A DNA stretch of 15,563 nucleotides, taken from the NCBI GenBank assembly GCA_905197955.1, contig CAJKAR010000064.1, positions 1-15,563 on the forward strand, in the 5' to 3' direction. A program made the position numbers and the translations under genes. The stretch is from an uncultured Lentisphaeria bacterium. GTDB taxonomy: Bacteria; Verrucomicrobiota; Lentisphaeria; Victivallales; UBA1829. Positions 1 to 8,169 of this stretch are shown here, piece after piece (the stretch's first letter is position 1; each line of letters begins with the position of its first letter). Below the pieces are notes generated by a model that was not told where the DNA came from, did not search any database, and was given only the letters and a program-made list of their open reading frames with translations.

Positions 1-69
1 CGTCTCGCCGCTGGACCGCGACAAGGACACAGTCCTTGACCCGAGAAAAATGCATTCGCATTTTTCCGT
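1..69 (-). repeat. Left copy of a 69-bp structured interspersed repeat
   Basis: The reverse complement of this stretch matches 15388-15456 at 64 of 69 positions. It holds two perfect hairpins: a 9-bp stem at 45-53/58-66 (GAAAAATGC with GCATTTTTC, 4-nt loop 54-57) and a 7-bp stem at 22-28/32-38 (CAAGGAC with GTCCTTG, 3-nt loop 29-31). All five mismatches to the other copy fall in these loops. It begins 18 nt after the stop codon of the minus-strand gene ending at 88 and is in the same sense as that transcript. The window edge cuts it, so its far end is unknown. Terminator-like or REP-like roles are inference. Confidence 0.85.
45..66 (-). terminator. Possible terminator hairpin of the lacI-GH2 operon, inside the repeat
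   Basis: On the minus strand a perfect 9-bp stem (GAAAAATGC, loop GAAT, GCATTTTTC) follows the last gene of the operon by about 20 nt. The run of five T is part of the stem rather than a free tail, so it resembles a bidirectional A/T-stem terminator more than a textbook one. The same hairpin, with another loop, follows the gene at the other end of the window. Confidence 0.45.
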
Positions 70-87
70 CACAATAATTTTTTAGAA

Positions 88-804
88 TTATTTGTTTTTG
101 AGCGTTACGCGGAAGTCGTCAAGGAATACCCGATAGTTTTTTGTGTAGGGCGGAAAATTCAGATATAGGCTCCCAAGTCCGTCATTCGGATGCCGGAACA
201 GAATTTCTATGGAGGTCCGTTTCCCGGTCGCAAGATCGGTCAGTTCACAGAGAGCGTACTCTCCGTCTTCTGGAGTCAGAGGCAGGGAGAAGGAGAGCTG
301 ATACCAGCGGTCATTGGAGATTCGTCCAAGAGTCCCATCACCCTTTTTTTTCTTTTTGTTAGTTTTTGCTGGAGAGTAAGCGCTGAGCACCTGCCGTTTC
401 ATGGAGGTGCTTAAAAGACGCAGTCCCCCCTGTTTCGCATCCCGGATTTCAAAGGAGATGCAAGTCTGATTCGCCGGTCCGTCGAGGAAGAATTTGAATT
501 CGATTTTCTGAATCCCCTTTTTGGGAGAGGGCAGCCGGATTCCAGCTCCCCACTGTCCGGGCGAATCGACTCTTTGAAACATCAGCGAATTGTTTCCGGC
601 AGCGGAACATTCGCTGGAGACATAAAAGAGGTCCTTTCCCTGAGCCCCCCATGCCCGTCCCCATTTCAGGGGAGATCTGCCGGGCACGACGGATTCGAAA
701 TCGTCCTTGTACAATAACGTTTCGGCGGAATCAGAGAAAACCGCCGCGGCGGCGAGCAGAATCACCGCCGCGGAACAGATTCGTTTACCAGTAGTAGAAT
801 TCAT
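88..804 (-). CDS. Secreted beta-sandwich (LamG-like) protein, function unknown
   Basis: This 238-residue protein has an N-terminal export signal (basic KR at 7-8, hydrophobic stretch about 10-24, cleavage probably near SDSA 24-27). The mature part starts with an LYKDDFES motif (31-38) and ends with YRVFLDDFRV (224-233), a pairing common in concanavalin A-like jelly-roll domains that bind or cleave polysaccharides. No catalytic residues can be named. A five-lysine run (150-154) is encoded by an A-rich tract at about 344-357. The gene is last in the lacI-GH2 operon; its start overlaps the end of the GH2 gene by 20 nt, and AAGGA (811-815) lies 6 nt before the ATG. It may be a carbohydrate-binding partner of the GH2 protein, but that is inferred from position only. 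Confidence 0.75.
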   Translation of the reverse strand: MNSTTGKRICSAAVILLAAAAVFSDSAETLLYKDDFESVVPGRSPLKWGRAWGAQGKDLFYVSSECSAAGNNSLMFQRVDSPGQWGAGIRLPSPKKGIQKIEFKFFLDGPANQTCISFEIRDAKQGGLRLLSTSMKRQVLSAYSPAKTNKKKKKGDGTLGRISNDRWYQLSFSLPLTPEDGEYALCELTDLATGKRTSIEILFRHPNDGLGSLYLNFPPYTKNYRVFLDDFRVTLKNK

Positions 805-3800
805 AGGGGTTCCTTATTTTGATCTCGGGATCGTAGATCAGTTCTTTGTCTCTTGCGGATTCGAGTTTCGAGAAATCGACGCCCGGTTCCGAGAGGTTCG
901 ACCAGAATCCGAAGCCTTTGCTTCCGGTATAGACCTTCATGACGAGCACATTTTCGCCTTTTTTGAGGTCGATGCGCAGTTTGAAGATATTCGGTTTCGG
1001 AGCCCCGTGGTTTACGGTCCGTTCGAAGACGAGTTTTCCATTGAGATAGACCCGGAAGAAGTAGTCAACTCCGAGTCGAAGCATTGCTTTGCGGTCGGTT
1101 TCGGAACGGATCGTCTTGATGGCATAACCGACAGCATCGGCACGATTGCTCTCAAGAGTTCTGCTCAGATCATTGAATCCATCCGGATTCGCGCTGACCG
1201 TTTTCCGGAAATCAAGAGTCCGTCCATCCTCCGTCTTGTAGGTGAGGTTCGGATTCATATCTCCGGAGAGCGCCTGTTTTTCGCCGGGCCATTCGCGTGC
1301 GAGCGCATCGGCGGGCTTTGTTTTTCTTCCTGCGTAGAACGGACCGAAGACAAACCAGGAATCCAGATTCTGGAATGTGGCTCCTTTCTGCACCTTGGTG
1401 ACGCGGGCGGCCAGTTCCCTGGAGGCATCCGCTCCGAAGGCCGTTGCGGCACGGGCGACAAGCTGTTTCAACCGAATGACACTGAGCTGGACGGATTCCT
1501 GTTTTGCCGGATCCTGATACCGGTTTTCCAGCATGGCAGGCGAAACCTGGAGGAAAAGTTCCTGACCTTTTCCGTTTTTCCGGAGCAGGAAAATTCCATC
1601 GCCGCCGATCTCTCCCGCCGGTTTCGAGGAGACGATGGCGTTGACGGTCAGCAGGTCGCGCCAGCGCAGCAGATTCCACGGGAACAGTTTTGCAAAGATT
1701 CCCGTTTCCGGGAATGTCACGCGCCGGATCTCTTTCTTTTTGCTGGTGATGCCTTTTGCTTCAAGCTGTTTGGCATCGAGTCCGACATAAACGACCGTTC
1801 CACCCGCACTCAAAACCTTGGAAATCTGCTGTTTCTGTTTTTCATCGGAACCATACACCACGAGCACATCGCCATTCGGATTTTCTGCCTGTTTCGCATA
1901 CTGGAGCAGATTTTTTCCGAGCGTCATAGCCGCGGGATCCTTTCCTTCTCTGCCGCTGAAATCCAGTGAGCTGAAAAGGATCATTCCTTTGCCGTAGTTC
2001 ATGCGCAGAAGCGGAGTGTAGGCCATGTCGAATTCCGTCGAAAGCAGCGGCACGAATCCTGCCGAGACCGGCGTTTCGATCACAGTCGAGGCAACAACAT
2101 TGCGATTGCTGCTTTTCGGAGCCACGGTCACATCATAGGCTCTTGCATGTTTGAATTCCGGCAGGAGATCGGGCGATCCGTTCCAGTAACGGAGTCCTTT
2201 TTCCGGGAGTCCGTTCCGGAGAAGTCCAGGATCGGATCCGAAAAAGACGGCGCGCGGAGCGGTATCCATCGTGCGGAATCCCATCGCCTCCCAGATTTCG
2301 GGCCGCTGTTCCAGAAAGAGAACTTTCAGACCGTTTTTCACATCCTGCGCGGTGAACGGGAGCTTCATTTCCGGTTTGACGGACTCGCGGCCCATGACAA
2401 GCAGATCTCCGGGATTCCATTTCATCCCGGGCTTGTAAACGGAAACCGGAGAAAGCACCGACCGGATCCACGGAAGGGATTTGCCTGCCGGATCATAGAC
2501 GAACACTCGGGAGGACTTTGCCACTGCCGTCCGCGGATAGATTTCGATGTCAAAAGAATCGGTGACCGGTTTGTCCCGGAACCCTGTCGCGGTCATGTTG
2601 AGCGTATATTCCGAGACCGATTTTACAGACGGCGCCTGAAATTCCACCGGCAGAAATTTGACATCTCCGGCCTTGAGCGGAATTTTTCCTTTTCCCGATG
2701 CGACCGTTTTTCCGGATTTGTCTGAGAGATTCCATGCAACATCAACGGTCAGATCACCGGGACCGTCCCAGACCGCCGCAATCTGTTTCCTGACCGTTTC
2801 TCCTGCATAGAAACTGTGAGTCTTGTCCGTATGGACCGGAGTTCCGGCAATGTAAATCAGCAGCGGCTGCATGTACTTGGAATGCAGATCGAAGAACTCA
2901 TTAGCCCATGCGGGGCGCTTGGTGACAGGCGTTTTCATGGCAAAGTAGCGGCCGAAGGGACGGCGTTTGCCTTTCAGCTCCGGCGGTTCCCCGTAACCGA
3001 CACCGAAGTTGAAGTAGTGCCATCCGGCGATTCCCCAGGTCCGCCATGCACGGTCGGTCGCCTTGATGTAGCTGCCCTGAACCAGAAAATAGAGAGGGGC
3101 ATATTTGGAGACTGCCACCATGCCGCCGCCATGTCCCCGGTTTTCGAGTCCGAGATCGCGGGTCCTTTCCAGCTGCTTGTCGGTCTCCAGACGATACGCC
3201 TCATTGCCGAGATTGATCGCCGCATATTCAGTCAGCAGGAACTGCTTGCCCTTGAAGTAACTTCCGTCATACACGGCGGCGTATTCGCATGCCCACCACG
3301 GCATGTTGCCGCGTTTCGCCCAGACTTCGGGCCAGTCTTCGACTTCCTGAAGAGGAGCAAAATTCGGATAGGTGTTGCCGCTGGCGATATCGCCGAGGTT
3401 TCCTTCCGCATGGCCGTATGCCAGACGGGTTTTATCAATGGATTTTACAATCTTGAAGGATTCATCCAGAACTCGTGCCTGAATGTGAGAGTAGTTTTCT
3501 CTTGTTCCGAATGTGTCTGGATGAATTCCGGTTCTCGGATTGAAGGAGTTCATGGAGGTGCACCACGCGATGATCGACGGATGATTCCGGTACCGCTTGA
3601 TGAACTGAGCCGTTTCCTCTTCATACTGCTTCCGAACCTTCGGATCCGAGAAGAAGCGTTCGCGGACAAAGTTGCAGGAGGGAACCGGCAGAAGAACCGC
3701 AATTCCTTCCCGGTCCATCAGTTCCAGCTCCTTCTGATCGTAATGAAAGACTTCATTTGCCCAGTTGCGCCACCAGCCTGTGGGGTTCGACTGGTAATAG

Positions 3801-4813
3801 ATCATGTTGCGGCCGAGCATTTTGAAGAGCGCAATCGAATTTTCCGTAATTCCGAACTGGGACCATTCAGTTCTCCAGCGGCTTTTGTGTCCGTTGAGAA
3901 TCAGATCGCGTCCCGCCACCCGGATTTCCCGGAAACCGAACTGGAATTTCTGAGTGTCGAGAACCTTTCCGGAGGCATTTTTCAGTTTGATGTCAGCGGT
4001 ATAAAGGTAGCCGCGGTCGAGCTCCCAGAGGATCGGGTTTTCCCATTTTTTCCGGAGGGATATCGTTTCGATTCCCTGTTTCAGATTCAGATTTTTCTTT
4101 TCGAGGGAGAGGACTTTTTTACCCTGTGCATCAAGAATATCGCAGACAACGGAGGCTCCGGAGAGCGCTTTTGCCGTATCGAATTCCAGATTGAGGGTCA
4201 ATTCCTTGTTGGTCCAGCTTGTTTCCGCCCATGCGTCGGAGACCGCCGCAGGAACCGGAAGACGGACCAGATTGACATGGTCGATTCCCAATGCCCACTG
4301 TTTTACCGGCAGTTCTCCGTACAGCGCTCCGGGACCGCGTGCGGTGTAGCGCAGCGGATCGTTCTCGAATGTCCGGCTGACATCGGTATAATTGCGTGTA
4401 TTGAACAGCAGAAGTTCGTTTTTCCCCGGTTTCACAAATTTTGTGATCTCCAGCGTCCCGTAAGGTCCGAGACGCTCGCCGACTTTCTTCCCGTTGACAA
4501 AGACGATTGCATTTCCGTTGATGCGTTCAAAATCCAGAACAAAACGATCGTTTTTCTGCTGTTCCGGAATTTGAAATTCCTGTCGCATCCAGATATTGTC
4601 CGCGGCGGCGATTTTCTGATTCCACTGCTGTTTTTTCGGCAGTTTCGCCTGTTTGTGTCCTGCGGCGGGAAGACTCCATTTGGTTTCCAGCGGCAGGGTT
4701 TTGCTGTCGGTTGCAGGCTGATACTGCCAGCGCTGCGGCAGTTCCGTTTTTTCCGCGGCCAGTGCGAGTGCCGCGAATGCCGCCAATGCGGCTGTCAAAG
4801 TTCGTTTTTTCAT
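785..4813 (-). CDS. Large secreted glycoside hydrolase family 2-type protein lacking the usual acid/base Glu
   Basis: This 1342-residue protein has a signal peptide at 1-20. A sugar-binding jelly roll spans about 60-190 (FVNGKKVGER at 105-114), followed by an Ig-like domain about 190-300 and a TIM barrel about 300-640. GH2 landmarks are FGFREI (292-297), RNHPSIIAW (409-417), DKTRL (460-464) and GIAGWHYFNF (594-603). The motif that normally ends in Asn-Glu, carrying the acid/base, reads MNS, with N422 followed by S423. E510 in ACEYAA is the best nucleophile candidate; E529 is an alternative. The C-terminal half carries an Ig-like part, one or two Rossmann/glutamine-amidotransferase-like regions (about 765-1130) and a second jelly roll (about 1150-1310, VYLNGKLVFE). 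Canonical GH2 beta-galactosidases are about 1000 residues. GGGAGAA lies 4 nt before the ATG, 17 nt after lacI. Substrate unknown; it may be inactive as a classical retaining hydrolase. Confidence 0.88.
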   Translation of the reverse strand: MKKRTLTAALAAFAALALAAEKTELPQRWQYQPATDSKTLPLETKWSLPAAGHKQAKLPKKQQWNQKIAAADNIWMRQEFQIPEQQKNDRFVLDFERINGNAIVFVNGKKVGERLGPYGTLEITKFVKPGKNELLLFNTRNYTDVSRTFENDPLRYTARGPGALYGELPVKQWALGIDHVNLVRLPVPAAVSDAWAETSWTNKELTLNLEFDTAKALSGASVVCDILDAQGKKVLSLEKKNLNLKQGIETISLRKKWENPILWELDRGYLYTADIKLKNASGKVLDTQKFQFGFREIRVAGRDLILNGHKSRWRTEWSQFGITENSIALFKMLGRNMIYYQSNPTGWWRNWANEVFHYDQKELELMDREGIAVLLPVPSCNFVRERFFSDPKVRKQYEEETAQFIKRYRNHPSIIAWCTSMNSFNPRTGIHPDTFGTRENYSHIQARVLDESFKIVKSIDKTRLAYGHAEGNLGDIASGNTYPNFAPLQEVEDWPEVWAKRGNMPWWACEYAAVYDGSYFKGKQFLLTEYAAINLGNEAYRLETDKQLERTRDLGLENRGHGGGMVAVSKYAPLYFLVQGSYIKATDRAWRTWGIAGWHYFNFGVGYGEPPELKGKRRPFGRYFAMKTPVTKRPAWANEFFDLHSKYMQPLLIYIAGTPVHTDKTHSFYAGETVRKQIAAVWDGPGDLTVDVAWNLSDKSGKTVASGKGKIPLKAGDVKFLPVEFQAPSVKSVSEYTLNMTATGFRDKPVTDSFDIEIYPRTAVAKSSRVFVYDPAGKSLPWIRSVLSPVSVYKPGMKWNPGDLLVMGRESVKPEMKLPFTAQDVKNGLKVLFLEQRPEIWEAMGFRTMDTAPRAVFFGSDPGLLRNGLPEKGLRYWNGSPDLLPEFKHARAYDVTVAPKSSNRNVVASTVIETPVSAGFVPLLSTEFDMAYTPLLRMNYGKGMILFSSLDFSGREGKDPAAMTLGKNLLQYAKQAENPNGDVLVVYGSDEKQKQQISKVLSAGGTVVYVGLDAKQLEAKGITSKKKEIRRVTFPETGIFAKLFPWNLLRWRDLLTVNAIVSSKPAGEIGGDGIFLLRKNGKGQELFLQVSPAMLENRYQDPAKQESVQLSVIRLKQLVARAATAFGADASRELAARVTKVQKGATFQNLDSWFVFGPFYAGRKTKPADALAREWPGEKQALSGDMNPNLTYKTEDGRTLDFRKTVSANPDGFNDLSRTLESNRADAVGYAIKTIRSETDRKAMLRLGVDYFFRVYLNGKLVFERTVNHGAPKPNIFKLRIDLKKGENVLVMKVYTGSKGFGFWSNLSEPGVDFSKLESARDKELIYDPEIKIRNPYEFYYW

Positions 4814-4830
4814 AAACTTCTCCCTGTATT

Positions 4831-5832
4831 TTATTTCATTATTGAAAATGCTTTTATTTTCGGTCCGGTTGAATTTCGAACAATGAATTTTGCAGGGATG
4901 CTCCGCTCTTTCTGTTCCGGCTCTTCGCCTCTGATCCGCTGAAACAGCATTTCAAGTGCGGCATCGACAAGAGCCTCCTGATCGTGCTCCAGTGTCGTGA
5001 GCGGAACATACTGGAGATGAAGGGATGAAGCGTCTCCAATGGAGATGATGCTGAAATCTTCCGGAATACGAAGTCCCATCCGGATTCCCGTATAAAACAG
5101 GGCAAAGGCATTGACGGAACCGGAACAGAAGACTGCGGTCGGACGTTTCGGCGCGGCAAGCAGTGCCTCCGCCCACTTCAGCGAGTGTTCCATGTATCGG
5201 TCCGGGGTCTCAAGAACGACCGGAATTTCCGGTCCGCAGGGAAGCTCAAACTCCCGTGCGGCTTTTTCCAGACCTTTCCGGGTCTGACGGTGAACATAAA
5301 AATCCTGATTGCCGGTAAAGAGCGCGATATCACGGTGCCCCAGTTCGACAAGGTATTTTACGGCTGTATAGGCTCCGTTTGCAAAGTCGGAGTGAACCGA
5401 ATATTCAAAGGTATCGCCGATGTCTACAAACGGGTAATCCGGATTCTCCCGGAGAAAAGCTCGGACAGGATCACTGACATAACCGGAATAGAGCACTCCG
5501 GATGCAATTTTGCTTTTCAGCATCAGCGGCAGGGTCTGGTGACCGGAGGGGGAAAGAATTTCAAGCTGATGACGCAGTTTATGTCTGTCACAGTATTCCG
5601 TGAATTTGCCAAACGGACTGATCTGGCCGTCGGAAATCAGAAAACCGACGTCGATGATGGATTTTTTCTTCAGGAGAAGTGCTGCGGAGTTCGGTTCGTA
5701 ATTCATTTCTCTGGCAATTTTCCGAATCCGTTCCCGCATATCGGCACTGACGCGGCCACGGCCGGACAATGCCGTCGAAGCTGTTGCGGATGTCACTCCC
5801 GCCGCCTGTGCGATATCCTTCAATCTGACCAT
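4831..5832 (-). CDS. LacI-family transcriptional regulator
   Basis: This 333-residue protein has a LacI helix-turn-helix at 3-25 (VRLKDIAQAAGVTSATAST) and a hinge region at about 35-55 (RIRKIAREMNYEPNSA). The periplasmic-binding-protein-like sensor domain runs from about 60 to 325, with the family motif GHRDIA (165-170) and a C-terminal FIVRNSTGP (316-324). The ATG at 5830-5832 is chosen because the LacI motif begins right there, GGAG (5839-5842) sits 6 nt upstream, and a promoter lies just beyond. An in-frame extension to 6288 would cross that promoter and the opposing small ribosomal gene. It heads the operon with the GH2-type and beta-sandwich proteins and probably represses it and itself. 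The sugar ligand cannot be read from sequence. Confidence 0.93.
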   Translation of the reverse strand: MVRLKDIAQAAGVTSATASTALSGRGRVSADMRERIRKIAREMNYEPNSAALLLKKKSIIDVGFLISDGQISPFGKFTEYCDRHKLRHQLEILSPSGHQTLPLMLKSKIASGVLYSGYVSDPVRAFLRENPDYPFVDIGDTFEYSVHSDFANGAYTAVKYLVELGHRDIALFTGNQDFYVHRQTRKGLEKAAREFELPCGPEIPVVLETPDRYMEHSLKWAEALLAAPKRPTAVFCSGSVNAFALFYTGIRMGLRIPEDFSIISIGDASSLHLQYVPLTTLEHDQEALVDAALEMLFQRIRGEEPEQKERSIPAKFIVRNSTGPKIKAFSIMK

Positions 5833-5853
5833 GAAAGTCTCCGGTTTTTTTAA

Positions 5854-5873
5854 TTGCGTAATCGATTCAGCAA
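5854..5873. promoter_or_regulatory. Candidate LacI-type operator over the lacI transcription start
   Basis: TTGCGTAATCGATTCAGCAA is an imperfect palindrome in which 8 of 10 base pairs match, centred on CG as in many LacI-family operators. It lies just downstream of the minus-strand -10 box and covers the predicted +1 (about 5871), a position suited to repression. The binding protein is inferred to be the adjacent LacI regulator. Confidence 0.6.
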
Positions 5874-5877
5874 ATAT

Positions 5878-5906
5878 ATTATACTCTATTTTGAAAAAAA
5901 AGTCAA
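5878..5906 (-). promoter_or_regulatory. Sigma70-type promoter of the lacI-GH2 operon
   Basis: Read on the minus strand, the -35 box TTGACT (5901-5906) and the -10 box TATAAT (5878-5883) are separated by exactly 17 bp. The start of transcription would be near 5871, giving a leader of about 39 nt before the lacI ATG. No other promoter is apparent in the operon, so it probably drives all three genes. Confidence 0.8.
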
Positions 5907-6117
5907 TAGCCTGAAATGAAAAAAAACAACCAGGAAACGGATTCCGATGGGATATCGTGAAAAAAGATCTGAAGTGATCCGGAGGAGAGACCGAGTCGGG
6001 AAAATCAGACGCAAAATGAGTCTGCATGATTTCATCGGGAGAGCATGGATCGGGCTCGGCGAATCGGAGTGTTTCTCCTGGAATTTTCAAAAAATACGGG
6101 TTTGTTCTGAAAAAAAT

Positions 6118-6145
6118 TTGCATTTTGGGGAATTTATGATACATT
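6118..6145 (+). promoter_or_regulatory. Weak candidate promoter of the small ribosomal gene
   Basis: TTGCAT (6118-6123) and TACATT (6140-6145) have a 16-bp spacer; TATGAT (6135-6140) is an alternative -10 box without a clear -35. The 6070-6190 stretch is AT-rich, as expected for a promoter. Apart from this and the opposing lacI promoter and operator, I see nothing in the 360-nt gap 5833-6192. Confidence 0.3.
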
Positions 6146-6192
6146 TTTTCATTAACCTTTTTTAGAACCATTAAATTGAAAAGAGAATTGTC

Positions 6193-6282
6193 ATGGGAAA
6201 CCTCAGGAAAAAACGTCGCAGAAAGATTGCTCAGCATAAGCGCAAAAAAATGCTGAAGGCAATGCGTCACAAGAACAAATAA
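6193..6282 (+). CDS. 29-residue basic ribosomal-type peptide (bS22 / AURKAIP1-COX24 type)
   Basis: The 90-nt reading frame encodes a 29-residue peptide with 15 Lys or Arg residues, starting MGNLRKKRRRKIAQ and ending LKAMRHKNK. Its layout, basic block, A-Q/T-HKRKK core, then RHK(N/K)K, matches the tiny COX24/AURKAIP1-domain proteins annotated as small-subunit ribosomal components in Bacteroidota and Actinobacteria. The Shine-Dalgarno is weak (AAGAGAA at 6181-6187). It stands alone, has its own strong terminator 14 nt after the stop, and faces away from the lacI operon, consistent with a housekeeping gene. The assignment rests on recognised motif similarity, not a search. Confidence 0.82.
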   Translation: MGNLRKKRRRKIAQHKRKKMLKAMRHKNK

Positions 6283-6296
6283 GTTCATGTGAATCG

Positions 6297-6326
6297 GGAC
6301 GTGATGTTTGTCACGTCCTTTTTTTT
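6297..6326 (+). terminator. Strong intrinsic terminator after the small ribosomal gene
   Basis: A perfect 8-bp stem (GGACGTGA with TCACGTCC) encloses the 6-nt loop TGTTTG and is followed directly by eight T (6319-6326). This is a textbook Rho-independent terminator, separating the ribosomal gene from the TPR gene that starts at 6358. Confidence 0.92.
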
Positions 6327-6357
6327 CTCCGTTTGACAGTCTCTTTAGAGGTGTTTC

Positions 6358-8169
6358 ATGATCTGGAAGGGGTTTCTGCTATTCCTGTCCGTGCTTTGGA
6401 TTCCTGTTTGGGGGATGGACATCCGTTCGGATACGGGGCCGGTTCCGGAGACGGAAAAGGAGGCGTCGCCGCTTTCCGCCGAGGACTGGCGCAAGATTGC
6501 CGCAATGTCGGATTTTGCCTGCTTCATCAACCGGGTCTTTCATGGGCCGGACAAGGCTCAACTGCCCGATTCCGTGGTTGAAAAACTTTATGATGTTCTG
6601 GAAAAGGATCCTGATTCGCGGGAGATTACGGCTCTGGTGGCTGCGGATCTTGCGGAGCTGATTGCCCGGAAGCAGGAACGTCTTCAGCGTCTTGCCCGGA
6701 TTGCGGGGGATCATCCGGAGAATCTGCCGCTGAATCTCCTTGCCGCGGAACTTCTTTCCGGAAAATTGAAAGATCAGGCGCTTGCCGAAAAAAATGTGCT
6801 TCAGGCGATCTCTCTGCTGGAGAAGGCACTGGAAAAGGCGCGGTCGCGCGGAGGGGAAAATCCGGAAAATCTTGGCGGGGCATATTCCATGCTGGCTCTG
6901 CTGTATGCTGCACGAGGGGAGTTCGACAAGGCGGATCGGACAGTTCGCCGCGGACTTTCTGTGGTTCCCGGAGAGAAGCGCCCGGAGCTTTTGCAGACTG
7001 CCATCCGGGTCTATTTCGATGCCGTGAACCGCTCCTCGGATGAAAAGCCGTTCCTGCTCGGATGGTTCCTGGAGAGCGAGAAGGAGCGGTATACCAGAAA
7101 GTTCAATGAGGTGTCCAGTGAATTTACGGAGATTCTTTCTTCGCCGGAGAGCCGTCTGGATTCCGAACGGTTTCTTGCCGCCGCCGCGATTTTCGGCGAC
7201 CGGGGCGAGACGGATCTGGCTTTGCTGATTATTGCGGCGCCTCTGGTTGCTGAGCCGGATCATCCTTCTGCTCTGCGCCGTCTGGCGGCGTTCTACTATG
7301 TTTCCGGCGATTTCGCGAATGCCGCACGGGTCTGGCGGCGGGTGCTGCAGATTCGTAAAAAGCCGACCGCGTTTGAAAGCTACATGTATGCGTCCTCCCT
7401 TCAGCGGAGCGGCGATTTTAAAGCGGCTTCGGCAGCGTTTGCGGCGCACATGAAACGCTTTCCGAAGGATGTTGTGCCGCTGGCACAGTATGCTCTTTCC
7501 TGCTATTTCGCGGAGGATTACAGGGGGGCGGCCGAGATCGCCGGGAAAATTCCGTCGCCGTCGCCTGAGACGATGTACATCAAAGCGCTTGCCGAGGAAC
7601 GGATGGGAGATTATGCGGCCTCGCTCAAGACGCTGCTGCAGTACCTTTCCATGCGGAAGTTCGCCGATGAAGAGGAGAAATATCCGATTGCCATTCAGAC
7701 CGTTCTGGTGGCGGATAAGGCTGGTCGGCATGATGTTGCCGCCGCCATTCTGGAACCGATGATCGATGCCGATCCGGAAAATGCCGATCTGCTGAACCTT
7801 CTCGGATACCTTTATGCGGAAGCGGGGATCAACCTCGGAACGGCGGAGAAACTGCTGCTGGAAGCGCTGGAACTGGAGCCGGAGAATCCGGCGGTGCTGG
7901 ACAGTGTTGCCTGGATGTATTTCCGTCGGGAAAGATATCTGGATGCCAGGGTGTATATTGAGAAAAGTCTTGCCGCGACGCCGCAAGGCGAATCGCCCGA
8001 TTCCGTCATTCTGGACCATGCCGGAGATATTTACAATGCTCTGGGAAATACGGAAAAAGCTCTTTCCTGCTGGAAGATGGCCCTCCGAGTTTACAGTGAA
8101 GAGCTTGATCCCATGATGGTCCTGAAAAAAGTGGAGAATGCAGAACGGGAGACTCCACATCGCAAGTAA
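6358..8169 (+). CDS. Exported tetratricopeptide-repeat protein
   Basis: This 603-residue protein has an N-terminal signal or membrane segment (hydrophobic 5-18, FLLFLSVLWIPVWG). Degenerate TPR helices fill most of the rest. The clearest are about 173-203 (AYSMLALLYAARGEFDKA), 303-335 (ALRRLAAFYYVSGDFANAARVW), 342-372, 476-508 (LLNLLGYLYAEAG), 510-542 (VLDSVAWMYFRRERYLDA) and 553-580 (HAGDIYNALGNTEKALSCW). The last three resemble the C-terminal repeats of TPR proteins found near envelope-assembly genes in many Gram-negatives. It is probably a periplasmic or membrane-bound scaffold, but the partner is unknown. AGAGGTG (6347-6353) precedes the ATG. No complete promoter is visible after the terminator at 6326. 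The 3' end overlaps a 59-codon ORF. Confidence 0.85.
   Translation: MIWKGFLLFLSVLWIPVWGMDIRSDTGPVPETEKEASPLSAEDWRKIAAMSDFACFINRVFHGPDKAQLPDSVVEKLYDVLEKDPDSREITALVAADLAELIARKQERLQRLARIAGDHPENLPLNLLAAELLSGKLKDQALAEKNVLQAISLLEKALEKARSRGGENPENLGGAYSMLALLYAARGEFDKADRTVRRGLSVVPGEKRPELLQTAIRVYFDAVNRSSDEKPFLLGWFLESEKERYTRKFNEVSSEFTEILSSPESRLDSERFLAAAAIFGDRGETDLALLIIAAPLVAEPDHPSALRRLAAFYYVSGDFANAARVWRRVLQIRKKPTAFESYMYASSLQRSGDFKAASAAFAAHMKRFPKDVVPLAQYALSCYFAEDYRGAAEIAGKIPSPSPETMYIKALAEERMGDYAASLKTLLQYLSMRKFADEEEKYPIAIQTVLVADKAGRHDVAAAILEPMIDADPENADLLNLLGYLYAEAGINLGTAEKLLLEALELEPENPAVLDSVAWMYFRRERYLDARVYIEKSLAATPQGESPDSVILDHAGDIYNALGNTEKALSCWKMALRVYSEELDPMMVLKKVENAERETPHRK

Noticed and set aside
2..85. 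27-codon open frame entering from the left edge (ending TAG at 83-85)
   Set aside because: It lies almost wholly in the structured repeat. The same frame is open in the other copy simply because there are no indels, and the substitutions track hairpin loops rather than codon positions.
2816..4942. 708-codon plus-strand open frame opposite the GH2 gene
   Set aside because: It is antisense to a convincing signal-peptide GH2 protein, has no recognisable domain, and is explained by the codon bias of the real gene. The same holds for the long antisense frames at 707-1969, 6379-8160, 8423-9496 and 12223-13494.
5947..6165. 72-codon plus-strand frame in the lacI-ribosomal gap
   Set aside because: No ribosome binding site or recognisable domain; it runs through AT-rich promoter sequence.
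5833..6288. 152-codon N-terminal extension of the LacI regulator
   Set aside because: It would cross the TTGACT-17-TATAAT promoter and the opposing ribosomal gene, while a LacI motif with its own ribosome binding site starts at 5832.
6333..6361. TTGACA at 6333-6338 as -35 box of the TPR gene
   Set aside because: A -10 box at normal spacing would overlap the start codon and the sequence there (TCATGA) is poor, so this is not a convincing promoter.
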